Shown here: positions 9,075-18,667 of the stretch, in pieces
Position numbering within the stretch: the stretch's first letter is position 1
How the letters are laid out: every line of letters begins with the position of its first letter
Source: Methylothermaceae bacteria B42
Lineage (GTDB): Bacteria; Pseudomonadota; Gammaproteobacteria; Methylococcales; Methylothermaceae
Direction: 5' to 3'
Length of the DNA: 64,000 bases
Assembly (NCBI GenBank): GCA_001566965.1
Contig: LSNW01000032.1
Span: forward strand, 372,001-436,000
Notes under the pieces: model-generated
Database searches by the model: none
Told to the model about the DNA's origin: nothing
Seen by the model: the letters and a program-made list of their open reading frames with translations, nothing else
Made by a program: the position numbers and the translations under genes

Positions 9075-10369
9075 AACACTTAAGCTGGCTTTGCTTGATC
9101 TTGCTTACCCCATCTATTTATGCCTATGAGCTGAGTGGACAGAAATGGCCATCCCCTGAAGTCACAATGGCCTTTGATATCGTCAACACCAAGGGGGAAG
9201 CCAAAGCACCTAACGGACAAACATGGAACTCGGCCGTTGAAGAAGCCGCCCAACGTTGGAATACCCGGACTGGTTTTACTTTTCATACAAAGCTGAATCC
9301 CGCGCTTAAAAACGTCGATGTTTGTCAAGATGACGAGATCAATAGCGTTCAATTCCGGCTAGATGATTGCGGGTTTGATTTTGGATCCACGGTTCTTGCC
9401 CTCACTTTGAGTCTTTTTGTTGGAGAGGAACTTATAGAAACGGATATAGAAATCAACGACAATGAACCCTGGGATATCTACTCGGGTAAAGTGCGAGCTG
9501 ACGTTTCTGATTTCAGGCGAGTTGCCGCCCATGAGTTGGGCCACGTCATTGGGCTTGAGCATGAAGATAAAATCCCTTCTCTTATGGATTCATTCATAGA
9601 AGACACGGAGTTCCCTTTAAAAGATGATATTCAAGGCGCCAGCACCATTTATGGTCTGCCAATGGAGCTACCCGATGGTTGCCGGCAGGTCACCCCTCTA
9701 ACACTCAACCAGGTCACAGCCGGAAAATTTGATGATCTAGATTGCCGCAAGCTGGATTTGACAAACTTTGTGACCGATCAGGCACCGGTTGACCTATATC
9801 GTATCAATCTTCCAACCTCGGGGACGGTGGTGATCCACGTCAATTCAGAAGCCGTAGCGGATAACCTTTTAGCGCTTTTTGACGGCAACCGGACTAATTT
9901 AATCACCTACGCCACGAAAAACGGCGGAGATAATAATTCCTATATCGTCCGGGATCTGTCTGCGGGCAGCTATCAACTTGCGGTCACCTCAGCCTCATCC
10001 ATTGCCGTTACCGGCGATTACGCATTGCAAGTCATCACAAATGGAAGTGGGCCGGCTCCGGCAGTATTTGATAAAAGCAGCAAATCCATCATCATTGACA
10101 GCGCTAACCTGAACGGCACCTTTTATCGAGCAACCCTGGAATGGTATAAAAATCCCAATGACCCCAAAGGCATGTACTGGAAGCTTTCAACCTTCGGCCC
10201 TGCCACCAATACCACGCCAGGGGTAACCGTTTTTCCTAACATGGAGGTGACTTTTCACCCGGTGGAAGCCTTTGGGCGAAAATACGATGCGGTACTCGAG
10301 CGGTATAAAAATCCTGATGACCTCAATGGGTTATATTGGCGCTTAAAATCCGTCAATCTGAGACCTTAG
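9071..10369 (+). CDS. Secreted matrixin-type zinc metalloprotease
   Basis: About 432 residues with a signal peptide (LSWLCLILLTPSIYA). The catalytic domain holds the extended zinc motif HELGHVIGLEH (HExxHxxGxxH) near residue 155, followed after a short gap by SLMDS, a plausible Met-turn, as in metzincins of the matrixin (M10) group. The N-terminal part has YELSGQKWPSPEVTMAFDI, typical of the first strand of the fold. Downstream is a beta-rich PPC-like domain (VDLYRINLPTSGTVVIHV ... LSAGSYQLAVT), then a C-terminal region with two similar segments (YKNPNDPKGMYWKL and YKNPDDLNGLYWRL). ATG 9071 overlaps the preceding stop; an in-frame start at 9056 is less likely. A strong terminator follows. Confidence 0.85.
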   Translation: MKHLSWLCLILLTPSIYAYELSGQKWPSPEVTMAFDIVNTKGEAKAPNGQTWNSAVEEAAQRWNTRTGFTFHTKLNPALKNVDVCQDDEINSVQFRLDDCGFDFGSTVLALTLSLFVGEELIETDIEINDNEPWDIYSGKVRADVSDFRRVAAHELGHVIGLEHEDKIPSLMDSFIEDTEFPLKDDIQGASTIYGLPMELPDGCRQVTPLTLNQVTAGKFDDLDCRKLDLTNFVTDQAPVDLYRINLPTSGTVVIHVNSEAVADNLLALFDGNRTNLITYATKNGGDNNSYIVRDLSAGSYQLAVTSASSIAVTGDYALQVITNGSGPAPAVFDKSSKSIIIDSANLNGTFYRATLEWYKNPNDPKGMYWKLSTFGPATNTTPGVTVFPNMEVTFHPVEAFGRKYDAVLERYKNPDDLNGLYWRLKSVNLRP

Positions 10370-10388
10370 CCCGCTAAATTTTTTCCAT

Positions 10389-10427
10389 GCTTCCAGCGAT
10401 ACGCATTGTATCGCTGGAAGCGTTTTT
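10389..10427 (+). terminator. Intrinsic terminator after the protease gene
   Basis: A perfect 14-bp stem (GCTTCCAGCGATAC with its complement) and a 5-nt loop are followed by GTTTTT on the plus strand. It lies 20 bp after the protease stop and separates it from the convergent der gene. The minus strand has no T-run after the stem, so it acts only on plus-strand transcription. Confidence 0.85.
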
Positions 10428-10465
10428 GGAATCCTTAGAGCCCAAATCTCAAGGATTGGCTTGCT

Positions 10466-11872
10466 CTATTTCCTTTTCTTGACGTGCTTAATCAAGCGTT
10501 TGCGTTTTTTGATTTGCCTTTCGGTCAATTTATTGAAGCGTCCGGCAAAGGGATTCTCGCTGGAGCGGAATTCCAGACGGATAGGAGTGCCTTGAAGCCC
10601 CAATCGTTCACGGAAGGCGTTATTGAGATAACGGCGGTAGGCCGCGGGTATTCTTTCGGTTTGATTGCCGTGGATAATGATGACCGGGGGATTTTTTCCG
10701 CCTTGATGGGCAAATTTCAGTTTGATTCTGCGGCCGCGCGCCAAGGGTGGTTGGTGTTGTTCCACCGCCTGGCGCAATATTTTGGTGAGCTGGGCAGTAG
10801 AAAATTCGGCTCTTGCATGACGGTAGAGCTTGGGAATTTCGTCAAATAAATTCCCCACCCCCGTCCCATGCAGGGCGGAAATCGGGATTTTCCTGGCGAA
10901 ATCGATGAACTGAAGTTTCAGTTCCAATTGATCCCGCAGCAACCGCTTTTGCTCCTGACTCAGACCATCCCACTTGTTCAGACCAACAATCAATGCCTTG
11001 CCCGACTCCAACACCATCCCCAACAATCTGGCGTCCTGATCGCTAACCCCTTCCTGGGCATCAATGAGAAAAATCACCACATGGGCATGATCCATGGATT
11101 GAATGGCTTTAATGACGCTGAACTTTTCTATCGTTTCGTCAATTCGGGCGCGGCGGCGGATGCCGGCGGTATCAATTAAGGTATAGAGAATGCCATCACG
11201 CTCAAAGGGAATGGCGATACTGTCACGGGTGGTACCCGGGAGATCGGCCACCACCACGCGCTCTTCTCCCAGCAGACGATTGACCAGCGTGGACTTTCCC
11301 ACGTTAGGCTTGCCTACCACCACCACTCTGATGGTATCTTCTCCTTGTGCTTCTATTTGTTCATCGGCAACCGGGGGCAACCATTTTTCCACTCGCGCCA
11401 ATAGAGAAGCCACGCCCCTTCCGTGCGCGGCTGAAATCATCGCGGGTTCCCCGAACCCCAACAAAGAAAACTCCGCCGCGGCAAAGGCGGGATCTTCCCC
11501 GTCAATCTTGTTTATCACAAGCAGAATGGGCTTGTTAGCTTTGCGCAACTGATCGGCAATTGCCTGGTCGGATGCCGTCAACCCTTCCCGCGCATCCACG
11601 AGAAACAAAATTAAATCCGCTTCTTCCAAAGCCGCTTGCACTTGCTGCAGCGCCGCCTTTTCTACGCCCTCTTTCCCCTCGGTGATTCCCCCGGTATCCA
11701 CGAGCAAGAAATCCCTGTCGCCCCGCTGGCAACGGCCATACTGGCGATCTCTCGTCAAACCGGGATAATCCGCCACCAACGCGTCACGGGAGCGGGTAAG
11801 ATAATTAAACAAGGTGGATTTGCCGACATTCGGCCGCCCAACCAGGGCTACCACGGGCAATAATTTACTCAT
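10466..11872 (-). CDS. der: Ribosome biogenesis GTPase Der (EngA)
   Basis: A 468-residue tandem GTPase needed for 50S subunit assembly. Two G domains are visible: the first P-loop GRPNVGKS at residues 12-19 with NKID, the second GKPNVGKS at 187-194 with a later NKWD. The C-terminal KH-like domain ([24 protein letters not shown]) and a Lys/Arg-rich tail follow. The length and domain order are normal. Its start overlaps the end of bamB by 8 bp, the standard gammaproteobacterial arrangement. Confidence 0.97.
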   Translation of the reverse strand: MSKLLPVVALVGRPNVGKSTLFNYLTRSRDALVADYPGLTRDRQYGRCQRGDRDFLLVDTGGITEGKEGVEKAALQQVQAALEEADLILFLVDAREGLTASDQAIADQLRKANKPILLVINKIDGEDPAFAAAEFSLLGFGEPAMISAAHGRGVASLLARVEKWLPPVADEQIEAQGEDTIRVVVVGKPNVGKSTLVNRLLGEERVVVADLPGTTRDSIAIPFERDGILYTLIDTAGIRRRARIDETIEKFSVIKAIQSMDHAHVVIFLIDAQEGVSDQDARLLGMVLESGKALIVGLNKWDGLSQEQKRLLRDQLELKLQFIDFARKIPISALHGTGVGNLFDEIPKLYRHARAEFSTAQLTKILRQAVEQHQPPLARGRRIKLKFAHQGGKNPPVIIIHGNQTERIPAAYRRYLNNAFRERLGLQGTPIRLEFRSSENPFAGRFNKLTERQIKKRKRLIKHVKKRK

Positions 11873-13061
11873 TCGTGACTGTCAATACGGCCAGATCGCC
11901 GTCACTGGCATATGAAATTAAATAGTCTTCATGCACCACCGGCGCGGTGCGGATCGGGCTGCGGCTAATGCGGATTCTACCCATCTGATGGCCGTCTTCC
12001 CGGGATAGAAAATGCAAATAGCCCTTATAGTCTCCCACCACCAAGTAATCCTTGTAAATGACGGGCGAGGTCAGCTTTCGCCGGTGCAGATCGGTTTGTT
12101 TCCAATATGGCCTGCCGGTGTTCTTGTCGAGACTCCAGACATCGCTATTTTCATCGGTGATAAAAACGTAACGCCAAGAGATGGCCGGATTGCTGGAAGC
12201 CACTATCCGGTCATTCCGCCAAATCACTTCCCCATCCACCAGCGAGACTGCTACAACACCCCCGTGATAAGCGGTAACAAAGATAATATTGTCATCAATC
12301 ACCGGCTTGGAATCGATATCCACCAAGCGATCCACTTCGGAAACGCCGCGGGTCAGAGCGACCTGCCTTTCCCAAAGAATCTTACCGTCACTCAAACGCA
12401 ATACCGCCAGTTTTCCCTTGGCAAACCCTACTACCACTACATCACTTTCGATAGTGGGCGCGCCCGAGCCGCGCAAACTCAATGGGGAAGCGCGCTGTTC
12501 GTAGCTCCACAGCACCTTGCCGTTCGCTTCATCCAGGGCAAAAAGGGCCCCGTCGTTGCTATGCACGACAACAATGCCTTGGGAAACCTCAGGGGGTGCC
12601 AAAACCTCGCTGGAAACCTTGGCTGTCCATAACGTCTCGCCATCTTCCTGACGAACAGCGATAACTTCTGCTTCCGAAGTTCCGACAATCACGCTCTCCA
12701 ACCCCAAACTCGGGCCGGAGGAAATGGGTTGTTCCGTCTCCACTTCCCAAATCGTTTCGCCGTCTTCAAACCGGATTGCGGTAATCAATCCATCCTGGTC
12801 CGCGGCAAAAAGCTTGTCGCCGGCATTTGCCAAAGTCAGCGCCAACCAATGGCCATCATCGCCGGCGCCGATATCTTCATCCCAGAGGACTTCAATTTCT
12901 ATCTCGGGATCGATGGATTTCAATTCTCGGGGCGGGTCGGCCACTTCTCCGCCTCCGGTCACTAAATCCACCGTGCCTGAAATGGCATTGCTGAATGAAG
13001 CGCCCAAGGACTGACATCCCGCCAATGCGATAGAAATCACTAACAGGGTAAGTAAGCGCAT
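11865..13061 (-). CDS. bamB: Outer membrane assembly lipoprotein BamB
   Basis: A 398-residue lipoprotein of the BAM complex, which inserts beta-barrel proteins into the outer membrane. A signal peptide ends in a lipobox (ALAGC, Cys at residue 16), followed by PQQ-like beta-propeller blades with repeated [32 protein letters not shown] and [15 protein letters not shown] units. It lies between yfgM (5 bp away) and der (overlap), as in most gammaproteobacteria. Confidence 0.96.
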   Translation of the reverse strand: MRLLTLLVISIALAGCQSLGASFSNAISGTVDLVTGGGEVADPPRELKSIDPEIEIEVLWDEDIGAGDDGHWLALTLANAGDKLFAADQDGLITAIRFEDGETIWEVETEQPISSGPSLGLESVIVGTSEAEVIAVRQEDGETLWTAKVSSEVLAPPEVSQGIVVVHSNDGALFALDEANGKVLWSYEQRASPLSLRGSGAPTIESDVVVVGFAKGKLAVLRLSDGKILWERQVALTRGVSEVDRLVDIDSKPVIDDNIIFVTAYHGGVVAVSLVDGEVIWRNDRIVASSNPAISWRYVFITDENSDVWSLDKNTGRPYWKQTDLHRRKLTSPVIYKDYLVVGDYKGYLHFLSREDGHQMGRIRISRSPIRTAPVVHEDYLISYASDGDLAVLTVTNE

Positions 13062-13066
13062 ATATG

Positions 13067-13702
13067 TTAGGACGAACCTAAACCCAAGTCGTTCAGTTTG
13101 GTACGAAGATAAGCGTGATCCCGGCCCAGAGCCAAGGCCCGGCGGTAAGCATCGGCAGCTTCTTCTAGCTTGCCTTGGGCTTTATAAATATCCCCCTTGA
13201 GTTCTTCATACTGGCCGCCAAAACGCCCCGGATCGCCCACTTCCTTGGAAGTTAACAAAGAAAGCGCTTCATCCGGGGTTCCCATAGCCAATAGCACCCG
13301 GGCCATCCGCAACCGGGCAATGTGGCGATAGTTGGCGTCCTTGGATTGGGTCATCAACTGGCCCAGAGACTTCTTGGCTTCTTCCAGCTTGCCTGCATCA
13401 ACTGACAACTTGGCTTGAATCAAATGCGCGAAATCAGCGTAGGCTGTCTTTGGATATTGCTCCAATAGCCGCTGGGTCACGCCTTGGGCCAATTCCGGTT
13501 TATTCTGATCCACCGCTTGCAAAAGCTGCATGTAAAGGTCGGAAGCCCCCTCTGCCCGGGTTTTTTGGTAGTTTTGCCAGGTATTCCAGCCAATAATGCC
13601 CGCAATCCCTAAAACCACCCCGGCAATTACTGACGTGCCGTTTTCTTTCCACCAGCGTTTGAGCGCTTCTACCTGCTCTTCTTCATGAATATGTGTAGCC
13701 AC
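13067..13702 (-). CDS. yfgM: YfgM family protein (SecYEG-associated TPR protein)
   Basis: A 211-residue inner-membrane protein with one N-terminal transmembrane helix (SVIAGVVLGIAGIIGWNTW) and a periplasmic TPR region (about residues 60-205). It belongs to the YfgM/BamD-like ancillary SecYEG subunit family, which links the translocon to periplasmic chaperones. Its place directly before bamB and der is conserved. ATG 13702 is preceded by a GGAG-like site (AAGGAGTCCAAGTGG on the coding strand). Confidence 0.92.
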   Translation of the reverse strand: MATHIHEEEQVEALKRWWKENGTSVIAGVVLGIAGIIGWNTWQNYQKTRAEGASDLYMQLLQAVDQNKPELAQGVTQRLLEQYPKTAYADFAHLIQAKLSVDAGKLEEAKKSLGQLMTQSKDANYRHIARLRMARVLLAMGTPDEALSLLTSKEVGDPGRFGGQYEELKGDIYKAQGKLEEAADAYRRALALGRDHAYLRTKLNDLGLGSS

Positions 13703-13777
13703 TTGGACTCCTTAATAATGAAATTTTTACTGTCTAAAACTGAATGCTGCAAAGACATTCGAGTCTTTTATTGAGGA

Positions 13778-13953
13778 CCTAAATTCCGCAAGTGTTTCGG
13801 TATTCGGCTGCCAAATCAAGCCTTTATGCTGTGTTGGCCGCACCCATTTTATGCTCGAAGTAGTGCTGCTACTCCTGCGCGAAAATTGGCTTGCCGCCTT
13901 GCCTAAAGCCTTGCTTGATACCCTCGGTGCTCGAATCACTTGCAAAATTTAGG
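13778..13953 (-). repeat. 176-bp inverted-repeat element, copy A
   Basis: Bounded by 17-bp terminal inverted repeats (CCTAAATTTTGCAAGTG and its near-complement), with internal nested inverted repeats. It is about 94% identical to the copy at 52291-52466 and has exactly the same length. It reads in the same direction as hisS, and its first bases supply the hisS stop codon (TAA within CCTAAAT). A short open frame runs through both copies but contains no sign of a real protein. It has the structure of a MITE or a structured 3'-end repeat; no transposase or clear target duplication is visible. Confidence 0.85.
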
Positions 13954-15226
13954 TAGGAAACATTTGACTTCGAATCAATGCCATCAATTGCTCCCAGCTA
14001 ACCGTCTGTTGCTCTTCCGCCTCGCGCAACGGTTTGACGCCAACCCGTTTTTGTTCGGCCTCATCCTCGCCCAGAATCAAGGCATAGCGGGCGCCGCTTT
14101 TATCTGCTTTTTTGAATTGGCTTTTAAAACTGCCACCCCCACAATGCACGATGAGGCGCAGGCCCGGGAATTCATCACGCAACTGCTCCGCAAGCATCAA
14201 CCCTTGCCTTTCCGCCTTTGCTCCTACCCGGATCATATAAAAGTGAGGGCCGGGTACTTCAGCCAGGGAGGACTCTTCCAGCAAGGCAATCAGCCGCTCC
14301 AGCCCCAGGGCAAAACCCACAGCCGGCGTTGGCCTGCCGTTTAACTGCGAAACCAACCCATCATAGCGGCCGCCGGCACAAACGGTACCTTGGGCGCCCA
14401 ACTGTGAAGTTACCCACTCGAAAACCGTCAGACAGTAATAATCCAAACCGCGTACAAGCCGGGGATTCAAGGTATAGGTAACGCCCATTTCATCCAAAAG
14501 CGAGGTCAGGGTTTGAAAGTGGGCTCTTGATTCCTCACCGAGATAGTCCAGCAAACTAGGCGCTCCGGCAATCAAGCTTTGCATCTCGGGATTTTTGCTG
14601 TCCAAAATCCGCAAAGGATTGGTGCGCAAGCGGCGGCGGCTGTCTTCATCCAGTACCTCTTCATAGATACTGAAATACGCCACCAGCTCTTCACGATATT
14701 GCCTACGTTCTTCAAGGGTGCCCAGGGAATTGAGTTGCAGCTCCAATTTATCGAGAATACCCAACCGCTTCCACCAGCGCCAGTTGAGCAAAATCAGCTC
14801 CGCGTCGATATCAGGACCCGGCATCCCATAGGCTTCCACGCCCACTTGATAAAATTGACGATAACGCCCTTTCTGGGGGCGTTCATGCCGGAACATGGGA
14901 CCTTGATACCATAGCCTCTGCACTTGATGATGCAGCAGTCCGTGTTCCAGGCAGGCCCGCACGCAACCGGCGGTGCCTTCCGGCCTCAGGGTCAGGGATT
15001 CGCCATTGCGATCTTCAAAGGTGTACATCTCCTTTTCTACGATGTCGGTCACTTCGCCGATGGAGCGTTTAAAAAGTTCTGTCTTCTCAACGATGGGCAG
15101 ACGGATTTCCCGGTAGCCATAACTTTCCAGGCAATCCACCAAAATGGATTCTATTTTCCGCCATAACGGCGTTTGATCCGGGAGGATATCATGCATCCCC
15201 CGAACCGCTTGGATTTTGTCACTCAT
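13949..15226 (-). CDS. hisS: Histidyl-tRNA synthetase
   Basis: A 425-residue class II synthetase that charges tRNA-His. The N-terminus [12 protein letters not shown], the motif 2 region ([21 protein letters not shown]) and the His-specific [15 protein letters not shown] are all present, with a normal C-terminal anticodon-binding domain. The last codons run into repeat element A, which provides the stop. The start overlaps the pilW stop (ATGA). In many relatives rodZ and ispG lie between pilW and hisS; they are absent here. Confidence 0.97.
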   Translation of the reverse strand: MSDKIQAVRGMHDILPDQTPLWRKIESILVDCLESYGYREIRLPIVEKTELFKRSIGEVTDIVEKEMYTFEDRNGESLTLRPEGTAGCVRACLEHGLLHHQVQRLWYQGPMFRHERPQKGRYRQFYQVGVEAYGMPGPDIDAELILLNWRWWKRLGILDKLELQLNSLGTLEERRQYREELVAYFSIYEEVLDEDSRRRLRTNPLRILDSKNPEMQSLIAGAPSLLDYLGEESRAHFQTLTSLLDEMGVTYTLNPRLVRGLDYYCLTVFEWVTSQLGAQGTVCAGGRYDGLVSQLNGRPTPAVGFALGLERLIALLEESSLAEVPGPHFYMIRVGAKAERQGLMLAEQLRDEFPGLRLIVHCGGGSFKSQFKKADKSGARYALILGEDEAEQKRVGVKPLREAEEQQTVSWEQLMALIRSQMFPT

Positions 15227-15945
15227 GGGGAAATACGTTGCAGTTGTTCTTGGTAGGCGCGGGCGGCCTGGCTATCCCCCAAAGCGGTTTCAATTTTGGC
15301 CGCAAGCCGCAGCAAATCCTCGGTTAACCTGGCCTGAGCCTTGTATCTTTCTATAAAAGCGCGGGCCGAGAGATACCGTCCTTTTTGGAAACTTAGCTGC
15401 GCCATGGCCGCCAGTACTGGCGGATAATTGGCATTCAATGCCAAAGCCTGGCGCAAAAATCCTTCAGCTTTAGCCAAATCCCCCGCCTTAATGGCACATT
15501 CTCCGGCATTGGTCAAAGCAATCCAGCGACTGTCATAGAGAGGGTCAGAAGCCGCCCGTTGGAGGATTTTCAACCCTTCCTCAAACTTCCCTTGACCACA
15601 TAAATACCGACCATAATTATTCAGAATTATGGGATTTTCCGGCGCCAGCTTTCTGGCCTTGGCATAATGTTTTTCCGCCTCCGCCAGCTTGCCCAGCCGC
15701 TCATAAAGCACCCCCAAGGTTCCATAAGCCTCGGCATTTTTAGGGTTGAGTTCAATGGCTTTATTCAAATCGTGGAGTGCGATTTTGAATTTGCCTTCCG
15801 ATAGATAGATAGCGCCTTTCTTGGCGTAAGTCTGGGAAAGCCTGTGAATACGCTCGGCATCTTGCGTCCTTTTGGAAGGGCCGCCAGAGGAACATGCCGT
15901 CAATGCCAACAGCAAGACTAAAAGAGATACCAATCTTGTAATCAC
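15223..15945 (-). CDS. pilW: Type IV pilus biogenesis/stability lipoprotein PilW (PilF)
   Basis: About 240 residues: a signal peptide with lipobox (LALTACSS), then a chain of TPR units ([40 protein letters not shown], and more). The family is the pilotin needed for PilQ secretin assembly and pilus stability. GTG 15945 is chosen because it follows GGAGG at good spacing, overlaps the rlmN stop (GTGA) and places the signal peptide at the N-terminus; an upstream ATG at 16020 would bury the signal. Pilus assembly genes themselves are not in this window. Confidence 0.88.
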   Translation of the reverse strand: MITRLVSLLVLLLALTACSSGGPSKRTQDAERIHRLSQTYAKKGAIYLSEGKFKIALHDLNKAIELNPKNAEAYGTLGVLYERLGKLAEAEKHYAKARKLAPENPIILNNYGRYLCGQGKFEEGLKILQRAASDPLYDSRWIALTNAGECAIKAGDLAKAEGFLRQALALNANYPPVLAAMAQLSFQKGRYLSARAFIERYKAQARLTEDLLRLAAKIETALGDSQAARAYQEQLQRISP

Positions 15946-17054
15946 AATACCTCCGCTTCCAGCTTGAATTCCCGCCGGGGACGGGATTTCGCTTGCACTT
16001 TCCCGACCAATTGACCGCAAGCAGCGTCAATATCCTCCCCGCGGGTTTTGCGTACCGTGGTCAAAAAACCCGCTGCTTGCAAAATCGCCTGAAAACGCGC
16101 GATACGTTCCGGGGGGGTGCAGCGGTAGGGTGCGCCTTCAAAACGGTTAAAAGGAATCAAGTTGATTTTGGATGGCATTTTACTCAATAGCTTGACCAAA
16201 CGCCGGGCATCTTCGGGTGAATCATTGATGCCATCCAACATGACATACTCCCAAGTAATTTTGCGCCCTTTTTGTCTTTCCAAATGAATAAATTCGTAAC
16301 AAGCTTCCATCAACTGGGTCAAAGGATACTTGCGATTGATTGGCACCAGTTCGTCCCGAAGTGAATCCGTGGTGGCGTGTAAAGAAACCGCGAGACTGGC
16401 ATCAGATTCCTGCCCCAAACGCAGGATGGCAGGGACAAGACCCGCGGTACTGACGGTAACCCGGCGCTTGGCAAAGCCATAGGCCAAATCATCCATCATC
16501 AAATCCAGAGCGCTGACTACCGCGTCAAAGTTGAGCAATGGCTCCCCCATGCCCATCAAGACCACATTGGAGATATGCCCTTCCCCAAGCATCTGACGGG
16601 CATGCCAAACTTGGGCGACAATCTCGCCCGCTGTCAGATTACGGCTGAATCCCTGCCGGGCGGTAGCGCAAAATGCACAGTTGAGAGCACAGCCCACTTG
16701 GGAGGAAACGCATAGCGTTCCGCGCCGGGCTTCCGGAATGAATACAGTTTCGATACGGTTGCCATCGGTCAGTTCCAGCAGCCATTTACGGGTGCCATCG
16801 GTAGACTGTTGACTGCGGACTTCATTCAAAACCGGAATTTCCGCCAGTTGCGACAATCGCTCTCGAAGCGCCTTACTCAAATCCGTCATAGCCCCAAAAT
16901 CCACAACGCCGCGGTCGTGAATCCATTTGAGCACCTGTCTGGCACGGAAAGGCTTTTCGCCCAACCCGGTGAAAAAGTTCTCGAGGGCCCGGCGGTCGAG
17001 CCCCATAAGATTGACTTTCGCCTGGGAATTAGCGGGTACGGGGGAAGATTTCAT
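15942..17054 (-). CDS. rlmN: 23S rRNA/tRNA adenine C2-methyltransferase RlmN
   Basis: A 370-residue radical SAM enzyme that methylates A2503 of 23S rRNA and A37 of some tRNAs. The radical SAM cluster motif [18 protein letters not shown] is intact, as is GMGEPLLN; the C-terminal [11 protein letters not shown] holds the second catalytic Cys. ATG 17054 follows AAGGAAA and overlaps the ndk end by 26 bp. The frame is open further upstream inside ndk (to 17141), but those residues are not typical of the family. Confidence 0.95.
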   Translation of the reverse strand: MKSSPVPANSQAKVNLMGLDRRALENFFTGLGEKPFRARQVLKWIHDRGVVDFGAMTDLSKALRERLSQLAEIPVLNEVRSQQSTDGTRKWLLELTDGNRIETVFIPEARRGTLCVSSQVGCALNCAFCATARQGFSRNLTAGEIVAQVWHARQMLGEGHISNVVLMGMGEPLLNFDAVVSALDLMMDDLAYGFAKRRVTVSTAGLVPAILRLGQESDASLAVSLHATTDSLRDELVPINRKYPLTQLMEACYEFIHLERQKGRKITWEYVMLDGINDSPEDARRLVKLLSKMPSKINLIPFNRFEGAPYRCTPPERIARFQAILQAAGFLTTVRKTRGEDIDAACGQLVGKVQAKSRPRREFKLEAEVL

Positions 17055-17460
17055 TTTCCTTGAAGAAATAATTGATTTCCCACTGGGCGGTTTCAGGGCT
17101 GTCGGAACCGTGTACGGCATTTTCTTCGATACTGGCGCCAAAGTCCGCCCGGATGGTGCCGGGCGCGGCTTCCTTGGGATTGGTGGCGCCCATCAATTCC
17201 CGGTTCAAGGCAATAGCATTTTCACCTTCCAATACCTGGACAACAATGGGGCCGGAAATCATGTATTCCACCAACTCGCCAAAAAAAGGGCGTTCTTTGT
17301 GAACGGCATAAAAACCTTCCGCCTGTTCCCGGGTCAGGTGCATCATTTTAGCGCCAACCACGGCCAATCCCGCATCTTCAAAACGGCTGATGATCTTGCC
17401 GATAACATTTTTCGCTACCGCATCCGGTTTGATAATAGACAAGGTACGTTCTATTGCCAT
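17029..17460 (-). CDS. ndk: Nucleoside diphosphate kinase
   Basis: A 143-residue enzyme that balances NTP pools by a phospho-histidine ping-pong. [12 protein letters not shown] at the N-terminus and the active-site segment [12 protein letters not shown] (catalytic His) are intact. It is the first gene of the ndk-rlmN-pilW-hisS-yfgM-bamB-der run, all on the minus strand and mostly overlapping. ATG 17460 has an AGAGGAAA site. Confidence 0.97.
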   Translation of the reverse strand: MAIERTLSIIKPDAVAKNVIGKIISRFEDAGLAVVGAKMMHLTREQAEGFYAVHKERPFFGELVEYMISGPIVVQVLEGENAIALNRELMGATNPKEAAPGTIRADFGASIEENAVHGSDSPETAQWEINYFFKENEIFPRTR

Positions 17461-17535
17461 ATTTTCCTCTGGTCTCCAAGAATTAAAAGCTTTCCATTAT
17501 AACCGATATCCAACTTGGATTCTGTAATTGATATT

Positions 17536-17552
17536 GACTTGAGAATCAAGTC
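17536..17552. promoter_or_regulatory. Palindromic operator candidate upstream of the serine-cycle operon
   Basis: GACTTGA-GAA-TCAAGTC is a perfect 7-bp dyad about 130 bp before the mcl start, in the divergent ndk/mcl spacer. The centre spacing (TTGA-N3-TCAA) does not fit an FNR site. A TATAAT lies at 17587-17592, but its -35 partner is unclear: TTGACT at 17571 leaves only a 10-bp spacer. This may be a regulator site for mcl-mtkAB or ndk. Confidence 0.4.
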
Positions 17553-17683
17553 TCTGATAGCGCCAACATTTTGACTCATTTCATCGTATAATATTGGGTT
17601 TTTTAAACTCGCTTAAGCGCCTGTGATGTATTCAAAAAAACTTAGGCGACCTACAAACCCAATGGATACTTTGAGAACACTTT

Positions 17684-18655
17684 ATGGCAGTCAAAAACCG
17701 CCTTCACCGTAGTGAACTTGCTGTTCCGGGCAGCAATCCGAGAATGCTGGAAAAAGCGCCTTCAGCCGGCGCCGATATGGTCTTCCTTGATCTGGAAGAC
17801 GCCGTCGCTCCCGACGACAAAGAACAAGCCCGGATTAATGTCATTCACGCACTGAACACCTACAACTGGTCCAAGTGTTCAGTTTCCGTGCGAATCAACG
17901 GACTGGATACCCATTATTGCTACCGCGACATCGTCGATGTCGTGGAACAGGCCGGGGATAAACTCGATACTCTCCTGATCCCCAAAGTGAATAGACCGGA
18001 TGATATCTACTTTGTTGCCACCCTGCTGGACCAAATCGAACAAGCCAAACACCTTAAACCCATCAATCTTCATATTTTGATTGAAACCGCCCAAGGCATG
18101 GACAATGTGCGGGAAATCGCCCGCGCCTGCCCCCAGCGGTTGGAAGCCATGGTCTTTGGTGTTGCGGACTATGCCGCATCGGTTCAGGCCCGCACCACCA
18201 ATATCGGCGGCGCCAATCCTGATTATTCGGTATTGACCGACCCGGATGAAAATGGCCGGCGCCATACCCACTGGGGCGATCAATGGCATTTTGCCATCGC
18301 CCGCATGGTAGTTGCCTGCCGGGCCAACGGACTCCGGCCTATTGACGGTCCTTTCGGGGATTTCAGCGATCCCGATGGCTATTTGTCTGCTGCCCGCCGG
18401 GCAGCTGCTTTGGGGTGCGAGGGAAAATGGGCCATTCATCCTTCCCAGGTTACCTTGGCCAATGAAGTTTTTACCCCTTCACCGCAAGAAGTCGACCGGG
18501 CCCGCCGTATTTTGGCCGCCATGGAGGATGCCGCCAAGGAAGGCAAAGGCGCGGTTTCCCTGGATGGACGCCTGATAGACGCCGCTTCCATCAAAATGGC
18601 GGAAAACCTGATTGCAAAAATAGAACAAATCGAGTCACGAAGCTCCAGCAACTAA
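17684..18655 (+). CDS. mcl: Malyl-CoA lyase (serine cycle)
   Basis: A 323-residue member of the HpcH/HpaI/CitE lyase family that splits malyl-CoA into glyoxylate and acetyl-CoA. Family signatures are ADMVFLDLEDAVAP (metal-binding acidic residues), LIETAQGMDNV and GVADYAAS. The assignment as malyl-CoA lyase rather than citrate lyase beta or methylmalyl-CoA lyase rests on its length and on the malate thiokinase genes directly behind it (12 bp to mtkA). In methylotrophs this is the carbon-splitting end of the serine cycle. The start is ATG 17684, with a weak ribosome site (GAGAAC). Confidence 0.92.
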   Translation: MAVKNRLHRSELAVPGSNPRMLEKAPSAGADMVFLDLEDAVAPDDKEQARINVIHALNTYNWSKCSVSVRINGLDTHYCYRDIVDVVEQAGDKLDTLLIPKVNRPDDIYFVATLLDQIEQAKHLKPINLHILIETAQGMDNVREIARACPQRLEAMVFGVADYAASVQARTTNIGGANPDYSVLTDPDENGRRHTHWGDQWHFAIARMVVACRANGLRPIDGPFGDFSDPDGYLSAARRAAALGCEGKWAIHPSQVTLANEVFTPSPQEVDRARRILAAMEDAAKEGKGAVSLDGRLIDAASIKMAENLIAKIEQIESRSSSN

Positions 18656-18667
18656 CGAGTACAGTGC

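Noticed and set aside
13727-13945. Open frame of about 72 codons through repeat copy A
   Set aside because: The frame lies almost wholly inside the 176-bp element; the same frame in copy B (52299-52568) diverges after the element ends. Differences fit a structured repeat, not a protein.
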